Source of the DNA: Lepidodermella squamata
Lineage: Eukaryota > Gastrotricha
Reading direction: 5' to 3'
Length of the DNA: 64,000 bases
Assembly (NCBI GenBank): GCA_047495785.1
Contig: JBLDXI010000055.1
Span: forward strand, 248,001-312,000
The notes under the pieces were generated by a model. It was not told where the DNA came from. It saw only the letters and a list, made by a program, of their open reading frames with translations, and made no database searches. Of the stretch, positions 1 through 10,298 are shown piece after piece; position 1 is the first letter of the stretch, and every line of letters starts with the position of its first letter. The translations under genes were made by a program, and so were the position numbers.

Positions 1-467
1 TCTGCCCTATGTGCAAGGCTGGAAAAGCAGAATAGACGAGAGTTTTTCCAAAATAACGCAAAATAATAGTGCTCAGATTTTTTCTATTTGTTTCTGGATG
101 CCATCATACTTTTAATGTTATATGGGACTTCTATATATAAGTGTTTCTTTGTTTTTCTTCATTATTTTCCATTCTACTTATCTTAACCAATCAATCATCT
201 GAATTGATCTGAAGAAAATGACCAAGGTGTACATTGTACAATCATGTCCATCCGAGTGATCCTATGTATGCAACTCTTTCAATTTAGGTCAGATTTGGGC
301 TGGCACCGTGGATAAAATCCCTACTCAGCACATTTTCGCTTGTTGGCACCAACTTCCGGCCCCTTGCGCGCTGTAATCTTGCTCAAATAAACGGTTTAAT
401 TTTTTATCAAAAGTGCGCTTTTTGGCGAACGAAATGACCCGACGGTCCGCAGTGACGGCTACGATTT

Positions 468-628
468 GATAAGATAATAACTCGTCAATTAGCTATTTCC
501 TGTTTCGATGGCCTGGCTGGCTGTGCCAATTTGCATGAATAATGACCGAACTCTGGCCGCTTATCTCTTCAAAAAACACGACTTGCCGGTGCTCAAGGCC
601 TTCTCGGGTAAAGTCCGCGGGTATAAAA
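468..628 (+). promoter_or_regulatory. Cathepsin L promoter with GATA-type sites and TATA box
   Basis: A TATA box (TATAAAA, 622-628) lies 48 bp before the cathepsin start codon. Upstream are two GATA-type sites: TGATAAGATAA at 468-478 and its reverse-strand form CTTATCTC at 560-567. In nematodes such sites drive intestinal genes through ELT-2-like factors (established). That this gene is intestinal is inference. Bases 1-467 show no convincing gene. Confidence 0.6.
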
Positions 629-675
629 GCTCCCTGAATTTTCGACGAGCATAAGTTTTTCTTTTATCCTTAAAC

Positions 676-1730
676 ATGTTCAAGACCGCCTGCATTCTCG
701 CCGTAGCTCTCGCCCTCGCCTCGTGCAACCCTTTTGAAGAGGTTGACATGTGGCAGAGCTTCCGTCAGACCCACAACAAGGTCTACGAAAGCGAAGCCGA
801 AGCCCTGTTCCGCCAGCAAGTCTTCAACGAAAATCTCAGGTACATCGAGAACCACAACCGCGAAGCTGATGCTGGTCTGCACACCTATTACCTCGGCCTG
901 AACGAATACGCCGATATGACGAACGAAGAGTTCCAGGCCGTCATGCTCGCCACCAAGGTTGACTTGACCAAAAAGTTGCGCAACCCTGTCGACGAAAGCC
1001 TGAAGAACGTCCGCGACTTGCCAACTGAAGTCGACTGGCGCCCGAAGGGTTACGTCACTGGCATCAAGAACCAGGGTCAATGCGGCTCGTGCTGGTCTTT
1101 CTCAGCCACTGGTTCAGTCGAAGGCCAACACTTCAAGGCTACTGGCAAGTTGGTCTCGCTCTCTGAGCAGAACCTCGTCGACTGCTCGACTCCTCAGGGC
1201 AACGAAGGTTGCAACGGTGGATTGATGGACCAAGCCTTCCAATACATCATCAGCAACCAGGGTATTGACACCGAAGCCTCGTACCCGTACGAAGCTCGCG
1301 ATGGCAAATGCCGATTCAACAAGGCCAACGTCGCCGCCACCATTTCGTCCTTCAAGGACATCCCGACTGGCAACGAAACTGCGCTGGCTGCTGCCGTTGC
1401 CACCGTTGGCCCGATCTCAGTCGCCATTGATGCATCGAAATTGTCATTCCAGTTCTACCGCAAGGGTGTCTACAATAAGAAGCGCTGCTCGTCCACTGAG
1501 CTCGACCACGGCGTCCTCGCTGTCGGTTACGGAAGCGACAACGGTAATAACTACTGGCTCGTCAAGAACTCATGGGGAACTTCGTAAGTGATTTTGCATG
1601 AATACATTCATCATTCATTTCATGTTACTCTCTATTTTCCAGTTGGGGCCAACAGGGCTACATCTGGATGTCCAAGGACAAGAACAACCAATGCGGCATT
1701 GCCACCTCTGCCAGCTACCCGATCGTCTAA
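676..1730 (+). CDS. Cathepsin L-like cysteine protease
   Basis: Secreted or lysosomal papain-family endopeptidase. Two exons, 676-1583 and 1643-1730, with a 59-bp GT-AG intron; 331 residues, close to the family norm of about 333. A hydrophobic signal peptide (about residues 1-17) is followed by an I29 inhibitor propeptide to about residue 113. The mature enzyme begins near [11 protein letters not shown]. The catalytic triad is visible: Cys139 in [11 protein letters not shown], His278 in [10 protein letters not shown] and Asn298 in YWLVKNSWG, plus the oxyanion glutamine at 133-135. Splicing completes [15 protein letters not shown], which confirms the junction. The start follows a TATA box at a normal distance. 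AATAAA lies at 1832-1837. Cathepsin L is more likely than B or K because of the propeptide type and length. Confidence 0.95.
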
Positions 1731-1837
1731 TTAGCAGCAGATAATATCACCTATGATGAAAAGACTCCATTTTACCAAGCTCTGATAAGATAATTGTGTA
1801 CTTATATTCGCATCTACTCCTTAAAAATGCGAATAAA

Positions 1838-2845
1838 AATTATTTCAGCATACAAAAACTGGATTTTTTGTTTTTTGTATTAGATTCCTTTCATCAGGCT
1901 CGCGAGCACTAGCGGCACGCGCGACCATGAAAAATAATATGATGACCGCTTCATCATTCATAACAGCTTTAATTGGCGTCGAAAAATTGTGATCGCTGCT
2001 AAAAATGTTTGTCCGCAGCGCGCGTTATTCGTTCGTTTTGTGCGCGTCCGCGCGACAAACAATACTTCGAAAATATTGGGCACGCTTTGCCGGATCAACA
2101 TGTCGCGAAGAATAATTATTTTTTCTACTTTATTTGCCTTGGCCAGAGGGTGTTGCCACATGTGGCGGCCAAGATGGAGTCAAGATAGAGGGACTGCAAA
2201 CAAAGGCCACAACCCTTTTCGCCTATGCATGAATTGAAGAATTCCACTTCAAGATTAATTCTGTATTGACGTAAAAGTTCCAAATTTACAAATTACCCAA
2301 CATCCGTCTTGAGATGTTTTTAATGTTATTCTTGGCTGTTTTCTATTTCCTGTTTTTATTGGGACTTCAGTACTAGCTTATAGCGAAATTTTCAAAAACG
2401 TAATTGAAATGCTGACTCCACTTCCCGGAATCATCACCTTTCCATTCCAACTTTTTTATTTATCTCTATGGAGCCCATTCTCTGTGAAGCATCTGTACGC
2501 AGCGAAATGTTAGCGATTATCTCTCGTGAATAATTCTATACAACGCACGATCTTCCGCTAATACGCTATTTGCGACAGCTTGCTTTCGCATTATCATACA
2601 TGCAGACACTTGTGCCAAGAACCAGCCAGAATTAGAAATTAGAATAATATTCCTCTATAGGCGTATTCAGCTTTCCAATTTCCAATTACTCGAAATAAAC
2701 TGCCTCATTATCTCTGGAAACCTTTAGGAGGCGAATTTGAAGAGTCATGGCCATATCTTCGAGATTCGTTTTTTCGGCGACCTTAATTAAAAATTATGAT
2801 TAATAGAAAATAAAGTATGATTATTTGACGTTTTATTACGGCAGT
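1838..2845. other. Intergenic DNA between cathepsin L and a small secreted-protein gene
   Basis: AT-rich sequence without a convincing reading frame. The short frames at 1958-2237 on both strands are complementary shadows with no splice or start context. The promoter of the gene beginning at 2846 should lie here, but I see no clear TATA box. Confidence 0.5.
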
Positions 2846-3330
2846 ATGGCAAACCTTGCCATTTCAACCCGTTCCTTGTGTATTCGATTTGGGCTTACTT
2901 TGTTTTTCATCTTCCAATTACAAACTTTGAACAGCCAACCGCTTTCTTCGCCAGCTGTTTCAGGTTAATCATCCTTTGTTTTCATTTTTAATTTAATTTT
3001 AATTATTTGTCAATTATTTTCTAGATAACCCCAATGTCGACGCGACAGCACCTTCCTTCGCTGGGAGCGTTCTATTTCCAACGCAGACACTTCTGAACGA
3101 GAACAAGAGAGCAGCCTTTTCGGGATTCTTCGGGACTACAACTATGCCGGTTTACTTGAAGGTATAAAAATCATAAATCTATAACTTTGCTTAATTTAAA
3201 TCAATGCCCACAGAAAGGTTACAAAGATTTGGATTACCGCGAAAAGCTGTTGCGAAGCTTTGGTTATCCCCAAAAGCAGCCACTGAGTGTCGATTCTTTG
3301 TTTGACAGTTTCCTTCATTTTAAGTCATAG
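2846..3330 (+). CDS. Small secreted protein of unknown function (possible propeptide)
   Basis: Three short exons: 2846-2963, 3025-3161 and 3214-3330. All phases agree, and they encode 123 residues. Introns are 61 and 52 bp with GT...AG ends, and AATAAA follows at 3403-3408. The N-terminus has basic residues and then a hydrophobic stretch (IRFGLTLFFIFQL), which looks like a signal peptide with cleavage near residue 30. The rest has no cysteine. It carries a dibasic KR after NEN and a KK 18 residues later, so it could be a peptide precursor cut by prohormone convertase. I do not recognise the mature sequence. The exons are too short to appear in a simple ORF scan. Gene reality is well supported by splice logic; the peptide role is inference. 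Confidence 0.65.
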
Positions 3331-3525
3331 TTTGATGATAATGCTATCGTTGATCAAGTTGTCTTACCTCTGTTTTGGTCTTTCAATTTCACATTTTCGA
3401 GCAATAAATATCCTTGGGAAGATGAAAAAATGCGCATTTTTGAAATTTAAAAATCCCCCTTAAAATGTGGCAGAAATTTTGTGTTTATTGCGTTTTCGAA
3501 ATGTTTTCCTACTTTTCTCAAAACA

Positions 3526-5233
3526 ATGAGGCGTTTCCTGTGGCTAGCGCTTCTATGGTACGTTTGCGCCTCCCAAGAGCTCACTTCATTGGAGACTGCG
3601 GCACCAACTTCAATTGTTCAAGCTAACGAGAGCTTCACTACCGCTAAGCCGCTGAATTTTCCAAAGGTTATTGGTGATCTAAATCTGGTTGATTGGAAAG
3701 CTTCCAATCACACGCAACTATCAGATTCAGCTGCAAACCATTCAAATCAAACGCTGCCGACATTTCGCTTTGCTTGCAACCATGATAGCAATGTGCATAT
3801 AAAGTTTCAGAACGTGTGTTTCTCGCTGATTCAATCAATTTTGTTTTTCTATTTATATGTTTTCTTTCTGCAGGCGTCAGAATTTTGTTTTGCTCCGCAG
3901 CCAAGCTTGTTTCTGGATCGTGTCTCAAGCGGGAACCAAGAATACTTCCACATTGCTGGCAATGTCGTCAGCGAGATCGGTTGTGGTAAAATTTAAATTC
4001 TCCAATCCATTCGGATCTTCGCTAATTTTATTAATTTATAGCAAGGGCTTCATGTAGCGTTCTGCCGCAAATTCATGTTCGATTCCATGAGCAAAACACC
4101 ACGTCAACAGTTCGCGACTTACCAAAAGCAGTGGTTCAGAATGGGTCCATCTATATCGAAATTAATAACGGTCGGATTATTTTCGAAGTTGTACCTGTGA
4201 AACATGAAAGCATTCAAGACTACACCGAAATCGAATTTTGTAAAGAAACTGATTTCAAGCTTGAGACGTCAACGGTTAGCAAGAGCCCAAGCTCTGGCGG
4301 TCGAACCTTGCGCAAAGTTGTCGGCAAAGCCCGCGCAGTTTCGAAGTTCATCGCTCTTCCAAAGAGAACAAAGCCCATGCGTTCGAAGAACAATACTGGA
4401 AGTCTCAACTCAACGAGTAATGGAAAGAATCATTCGCAGATTCAGGAACTGTCAAGCACCTCTAATTTAACAGATCTGATTGTTGATGCTGACGAGACCA
4501 ATGAAGACGTGAATAATACCATTGCGGAGAGTTTTTTGACGTCTGGTAGTAATGTTTCGGAAATCTCATCTCGATCCGCTGATATCGAAGTTGGAAGTTA
4601 CGAGTTTGACTTTACCACTGATTTGGCCGTCTTTCCGTATCCAATGAGGCTCATCAAACGAAGTCATCAACCTTCGTCAGAGGATCAACCCAAGCGCGAA
4701 ACAAAATCCTCGCAGGAACTGGTAAAATCTGCTGTCGTGTATGTAAGCTCTCGGCCAGTTGTGGAGTGCAATGTTGGATGCAGACCGAAAGGTTCGGCTG
4801 GACTCAATCAGTGCGGCTCTGACGGCTTTTTCGACATCGATATGAATGCTTGCGGTTAGTTTATAATAAGCCAATCTGATACATTTTCCTTGATACTTTT
4901 GTTTCAGAATGCACTTCTGAGCGAGATCATTACTTGATTATGACTATCATGTCCAAGGGAATCTCCAATTCGAAGCATAATTCGAAGATTGAAGTGGGTG
5001 GACCGCTGTACCAAGGCGGTCTTTCAAGCGGGGCAATCTGGGCACTTGGCCTCATCTACCTCGGCAGCTTCATAATTATCATTGCTATTCTGGGTTTGTG
5101 CCTTCTTCGTTTCCAGCAGCAGGTGGCCCAACCACAAGTCGTAGTGGTCTCGCTTAAGCGTCAAAATTCATCAGCTAATCAAATTCTTTCGGAAATGGAA
5201 CACTCAGAAGCTGAACTAGTTACTACTGTCTAA
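3526..5233 (+). CDS. Orphan single-pass (type I) membrane protein
   Basis: Four exons, 3526-3813, 3874-3985, 4042-4854 and 4908-5233, all in phase; 512 residues. The chosen ATG opens MRRFLWLALLWYVCAS, a good signal peptide. The extracellular part has an N-glycosylation-rich segment, a cysteine-bearing region (residues ~90-200), a Ser/Thr-rich low-complexity stretch, a furin-like site RLIKR, and a cysteine cluster just before the membrane. One transmembrane helix lies at about residues 445-471 (GLIYLGSFIIIIAILGLCLL), followed by a cytoplasmic tail of about 41 residues. The first intron (3814-3873) is 60 bp, a multiple of three without stops, so retention would also stay in frame. I do not recognise the family. 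The arrangement of cysteines, basic cleavage site and TM helix resembles ZP-domain proteins, but I cannot show a ZP fold. AATAAA at 5285-5290. Confidence 0.75.
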
Positions 5234-5581
5234 TTAATCTTAACATCCGTCGAATTAATTGTTCCAGGTTCAAGTTCAAACAGCAATAAAATAAATTAAC
5301 CGGTCACAATTTTATTACCAAAATATCACTACCTGGGGTTGATTTTATCAAGAGTCAAGTTGAGAGAAACTAATTAAGAGAAACCTCACAATATGCACAT
5401 CGGAAAGCAACAAACTCCCGCTAACTTGGTTACAGACAAACAGACACCGAGATTTTAGTCATCGGTTAAATTTGTGCAACAAAAAATAGATCATTGGCAG
5501 CTTCAAATTAGATTACGAGCCAGACATATCGCTTAGATTAGTCTTCAGGAAGTACAAACGATTTTCATTCCGCCAACTTTA
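5234..5581. other. Convergent 3' intergenic region
   Basis: Separates the ends of the membrane-protein gene (plus) and BCKDHB (minus). It contains AATAAA for the plus gene at 5285-5290 and TTTATT (AATAAA on minus) at 5311-5316 for BCKDHB. The two transcripts therefore probably overlap by a few tens of bases. Nothing else is seen. Confidence 0.5.
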
Positions 5582-6917
5582 TCAATAACTCATGATTTGC
5601 TTCACAGCGTCGAAACAGCGCCATTTGTCAGGGACGTAGAACGGCTCGTAAACGTGAGGAAACGGTGTGTCCCAGCCACACACTCTTTGAACAGGTGCTT
5701 CCAAATGCAAGAAGCATTCCTTCTGTACAGTGGCGGCGATTTCAGCACCGAACCCTTGCGTGATAGGCGCTTCGTGAGCGATAATCAAGCGGCCAGTTTT
5801 CTTGACAGACTAAAAAAACTCAAGATGAAACTACTTCTTCTAGGGGATGAAAACTTACGTTGATAATCGTCTCCCGGTCCCAAGGTAGAATTGTTCGCAG
5901 ATCTATGACTTCGCATGAAACGTTCAGGTCTTTTTGTGCCATATCGGCGACTTCTCGAAGGATGTGAACCTGGGTGCCCCATCCTAGCAAAGTGACGTCT
6001 TTGCCACCACGGATAACTTCGGCGACTGAAAGAGGAAGGGTGTATGCTCCAACTGGGACGTTTTCAACGGCAGCACGATATAATATTTTAGGTTCGAAAA
6101 ACAGGCATGGATTTTTATCGCGGATACACGAGAGAAGGAGTCCCTTGGCCTGAATTGGGCCGCGAGGTATTACAACCTTCAAACCAGGCACATGAGCGTA
6201 GAATGCCTCCACTGACTGAGAGTGATATAAAGCACCGTGCCCAACAGCCATGCATGGAGCTCTGATGGTCAGACCCCCAACGTTAAACTGATTTCCCGAT
6301 CGATAACGAAATTTGGCAGCTTCGTTAACAATTTGATCGAATGCTGGATGGATATAATCAGCGAACTGGATTTCAGTTATCGAAGTTCCACCCATGGCAG
6401 CATAACCGATTCCGAACGCGGCAATGCCTTGTTCGCAAAGTGGCGTATTAAACACGCGATCAGCTCCTAATAAAGACACCCAACAGTCCAAATGCAATCA
6501 TTTTTAATAATGCATATTTGAACTCAGAAATAAACGGAACGCACCGTATTTTTTGCGCAGGCCGACGCTACAGCGGAAAACTCCGCCAAACGCAACATCC
6601 TCGCCAAAAACAACTACATTGGCACAATATTAAGATAAAACGTATCAACTTAATTGAACACTTACTAGCAGATGAGTCTGAAGCCATAGCGTTATCCATA
6701 GCACTTGTGATAGCTTCAAACAGGTTCATTTTAGCCGCCTCTCCTGAATATCACAAGTGAAATAGTTTAGAGAAATATAAAATAGGAACCGACCATGCTC
6801 TTTGGATGGATTTTCGGGAACATATGTAAAATATGCTGAACTGAATCTGGCGTGGACTCTCGGCAATTGTGACTGCAAAGGCTGCAAAAGCCGCGAAGCA
6901 AAGGAGATTAATGACAT
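5582..6917 (-). CDS. BCKDHB: Branched-chain alpha-keto acid dehydrogenase E1 beta subunit (BCKDHB)
   Basis: Mitochondrial matrix E1 beta subunit of the complex that oxidatively decarboxylates the keto acids of Leu, Ile and Val; it pairs with E1 alpha and thiamine diphosphate. Five exons read from high to low coordinates: 6917-6794, 6743-6666, 6613-6545, 6466-5859 and 5809-5582. Phases agree; 368 residues against about 390 in mammals. The first ~30 residues are basic and hydroxylated ([12 protein letters not shown]), typical of a mitochondrial presequence. Family landmarks are clear: [62 protein letters not shown] and the C-terminal [18 protein letters not shown] splice acceptor (minus AG at 6929-6928) lies 10-11 nt upstream of the ATG, compatible with trans-splicing. 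Confidence 0.96.
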
Positions 6918-6929
6918 GACGTAATCCCT

Positions 6930-8940
6930 AAATCAAAACATATAAACATATAAACATATAAACAGAAAACGGCGGATTTTCATACAATCCGCAATGGTAC
7001 CACGCCAAATTTTACAAAGTGTCATCGCCGTTACCCTTCCGTTACCCGGGTATCACCCGAACATGGATCATGGCAATGCTGATGGTGATAGCAACGAAGA
7101 TTTTTAGCACAATCCTGGCGACGCAGGATCGAATCAACGCCGCTGTTTCAACGCTGCTGAATGATTTCGGCGGACCCTGGTTTTGATTTAAATCCAGTTC
7201 TTCAGGCGTTGGCCTCCCTACTAGATATTGACAGAACGCAGTCAACACGTGTTGCTGATCTGGAAGGATGCAACTGCGCTTTAGAGTCAACAAACTGGAA
7301 CAACAAATTGAAATCAACTCCTACGATCTTCCCAGCGACTTTTTCTAAGTTTTTCTACTGCAGCTTACTACTAACAATGCATTTCATCCTTTCACCCTAT
7401 AGAGATCAGGCTATTCCCATTTTCTGCCTGCTGGCTATAGGATCTGGCGGAACATTTTTTGTTTTGGTGCGATGTCACTTGTCACCGATTCTCGTCGCTG
7501 CTAGAATGGAATCGGAGGATGGGACGGATGTCCCCGCACAAGGCGCTTACTGCGAATCTGGTCGTGTTTCGATCGTCACTTCAAGCTTTTAAGCGGCTAT
7601 AAATGAACAACCTTCCCGCGTTAAAAGAAAGCTCAAATTAACATTCTGAGGTAATAGTGATTAATTAGTTGTAAATAGTATATTTCCCCATCCCCGTGAT
7701 AAAATAACGTAACTGGATCTGTCTGAGGCGATACAAATAAAATTGCCCTCAATTCGGTGCTCAATGAAGTGGATCGTGCTGAGAAAGAACTGGGCAATAT
7801 TGGTCTGAAAAGACTCTTGAAACCAGAAATTAATCGGGTAATGGCGAAAATGGCTGTCAGGAACTGTCAGATATATGAAAAATACGGTTGCTCTGGAGTA
7901 GCTCGTAACGTACAACGTAGGTACAACAAAATGTTGTTCTAGGCAGAAAGCTAACGACAGCCAACACGTAAATGTAGGAGTAACCATAAAAGATTATCTA
8001 CGAATTCAAAAATGAAGGTGATCACCAAAACTGCAATGTTCCCAGTCAGATTCTTTGGTCAGTTGGAGAAGCGGCCGCGTTGCTGAAAGCTGACAGCCTA
8101 GAGAGCAGGGCGCAGAGGGCGAAAAACGAAAAAAACGACCGCAGAAAAAGCTCACTTGAAAAATTTCCCGCGCTTTAGAAATTTTAAATATATTAATCAT
8201 GATGCTTTACAACTTGCATTGAATTTTTAAATTATTTCAAATTTTAAGTGAAAATGGGCGCCTTCCATGCGCTTATTTTTGTTCGCGGAAAACTGATGAT
8301 TTGCGCTGGCGGCGCGTGCGGCGCTTTCAGCCTTCGTTTCTCGGTTGCTGATAGGTGCTTGCTGCTTGCCGAAGAAACGTGTTCGCTCACCTCTTACCTT
8401 GCTTACGCGCTGTTCGCTTTGTGCGAACCAGCTGCTTTAAGACGCAAGACGCGTTCTGATAGCGGATAGCGGTCCGCTAGCGCTTACTTTCAATTCGAGG
8501 TTTCAAATGGAAGACATCCTGAGTTTTCACTGTTGAAGTTTGAAGTGCTATATCGTGATCTTCATCGTAGATCGCAGTTTCTATATGTCGACTTTTCACT
8601 ATCTGGATCTTCTATGAAGCGATGTCATGTTCCATGTTCCACGCTCCATGCTTTCCTCGTTACGTTGTATTTTCGATGGGGCTTTTTAGAGCCATCATGA
8701 AACATATAGCGAGAAACGAGAAAGGTGTGGTCTTGCAATTTTGGTTAACCGGATATCCATTGTTGATTAGTGATAGGCGATAGGTCTTAAATCTTGTATA
8801 AAATATGTTAGTATTATAGATTATAGACTATCGACTATCAGAGATTTTATCTTTTACACTGAGAAGCAAACAGAAATGAGAAAACTATTGCTCTTCAATG
8901 CAACTGCTCTGCTCGTTTTAACTAACTTGCTTTATTTTTC
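6930..8940. other. Region upstream of BCKDHB and fibrillarin
   Basis: Holds three copies of an 8-bp unit (CATATAAA) at about 6939-6962, the ambiguous locus at 7042-7942, and GC-rich sequence near 8250-8480 with many short inverted repeats. The 73-codon frame at 8248-8469 has no splice or domain support. Simple repeats of CATGTTC type lie near 8625-8650. No RNA gene recognised. Confidence 0.4.
7161..7942 (+). CDS. Possible small membrane protein (tentative model, 5' end unresolved)
   Basis: A plus-strand model can be drawn with exons 7161-7348, 7403-7560 and 7728-7942; phases agree and the frame ends in TAG at 7940-7942. It has one hydrophobic segment (PIFCLLAIGSGGTFFVLVRC) and a polar helical C-terminal exon (EVDRAEKELGNIGLKRLLKP) that looks coding. 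The first exon lacks a clear start. A competing minus-strand frame (7042-7317) overlaps it. I cannot name a family. Treat it as a hint only: the last exon is the best-supported part. Confidence 0.25.
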
Positions 8941-8969
8941 TAGCTTTAATTGTTGTGTTTTGCTTTGAA

Positions 8970-10090
8970 ATGTCCGGAAGAGGTGGATTCGGTGGAGGTG
9001 GCCGTGGTGGTTTTGGAGGCGGCGGCCGTGGAGGTTTTGGGGGCGGAGACCGCGGGGGCAGGGGAGGTATAATGATTGTTTCTCATCAGTATTTTTCGCA
9101 TTGCTTTAATGATAATGATTGCAGGTTTTCGCGGCGGGCGCGGTGGATTTGATGGTGGCCGAGGAGGTATTTAGTTTAGAGTTATATTTGATTCATATGA
9201 CGTGATATACTATAGGTGGCCGAGGCCGTGGTGGACCACCAGGCAGAGGAGGAGGCCGCGGCCGTGGCGGTGCTCGTGGTGGTATGAGGGGTGGCAAGAA
9301 AGTCGTCATTGAGCCCCACAAGTTTGAAGGAATTTTCATTGTTCGTGGTAAAGAAGATGCTCTTGTCACTCGCAACATGGTTCCTGGTGAATCTGTGTAC
9401 GGCGAGAAGCGTGTCTCTGTTCCATTGTCCGACGCTAAGGCCATGTTGGGTGATCAAGCGGTTGTTGTTGGCCAAGAAAATCAGATGGATACCGATGCCA
9501 TGGATAGCGTTGCAGCCAAGATTGAATACCGTGTGTGGAATCCTTTCCGCTCCAAGTTGGCTGCCGCCGTTCTAGCCGGTATTGGTGATATCCACATCAA
9601 GCCCGGTTCACGCGTTCTTTATCTTGGCGGAGCTTCTGGCACTACGGTCAGTCACGTCTCCGACCTTGTTGGTCCTGAAGGTGTAGTATACGCTGTCGAG
9701 TTCTCTCACCGATCTGGCCGTGATTTGCTCAATGTTGCGAAGAAACGCCCCAATGTTGTGCCCATCATCGAAGATGCTCGCCATCCCCACAAGTATCGGA
9801 TGCTGGTCGGCGGCGTTGACACTGTATTCGCTGATGTTGCTCAACCTGATCAAGCGCGTATCGTCGCTATCAACGCTCATCACTTTTTGAAAAACGGCGG
9901 CTTTGTTGTTGTTTCAATTAAGGCGAACTGCATCGATTCGACAGCGAATGCTGAAGCTGTCTTCGCGGGCGAAGTGCAAAAATTGAAAAGCGAGAAGGTG
10001 AAGCCACTTGAGCAAATTACCCTTGAGCCATATGAGCACGACCACTGCTGCTTTGTCGGTCAGTATCGTCCTGCTCCGAAAGCTAAATAG
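8970..10090 (+). CDS. FBL: Fibrillarin, box C/D snoRNP 2'-O-methyltransferase
   Basis: Nucleolar methyltransferase that 2'-O-methylates rRNA under guidance of box C/D snoRNAs, with NOP56, NOP58 and SNU13. Three exons, 8970-9066, 9125-9166 and 9216-10090, all phases agreeing; 337 residues. The N-terminal ~85 residues are the GAR domain (repeated RGGFGGGG); its two introns split the glycine-rich repeats. The methyltransferase domain follows, with the SAM-binding loop [15 protein letters not shown], the acidic [10 protein letters not shown] and the DVAQPDQA region. It ends with [14 protein letters not shown]. The ATG was chosen because it starts MSGRGGFGG directly; a splice-acceptor-like TAG sits at 8941-8943, 26 nt upstream. 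No AATAAA is visible before the next gene. Confidence 0.97.
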
Positions 10091-10298
10091 ACCAGATTAG
10101 AAGATGAGTGGTGGACTTGTCTGGATTCCATTTGTGCTGATACAAAGATAAATCTTGTCTGATGAAAAATGATGTTTATATGCTCTTGGCTGTTTCGCTA
10201 GTAAATCATTTTATAAATATCTAACCCCTTTCTCTTCCAGCTATTGCGCATTATGTCAACTTTTTTAATTCAATTCTACTTTGTCGTTTAGGGTTTTA

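Noticed and set aside
7661-7987. Minus-strand 108-codon frame rich in hydrophobic residues
   Set aside because: It is the complement of a polar, coding-like plus-strand exon (7728-7942), which explains its composition.
8248-8469. 73-codon frame in GC-rich DNA upstream of fibrillarin
   Set aside because: No homology, splice or promoter context; the region is full of short inverted repeats.
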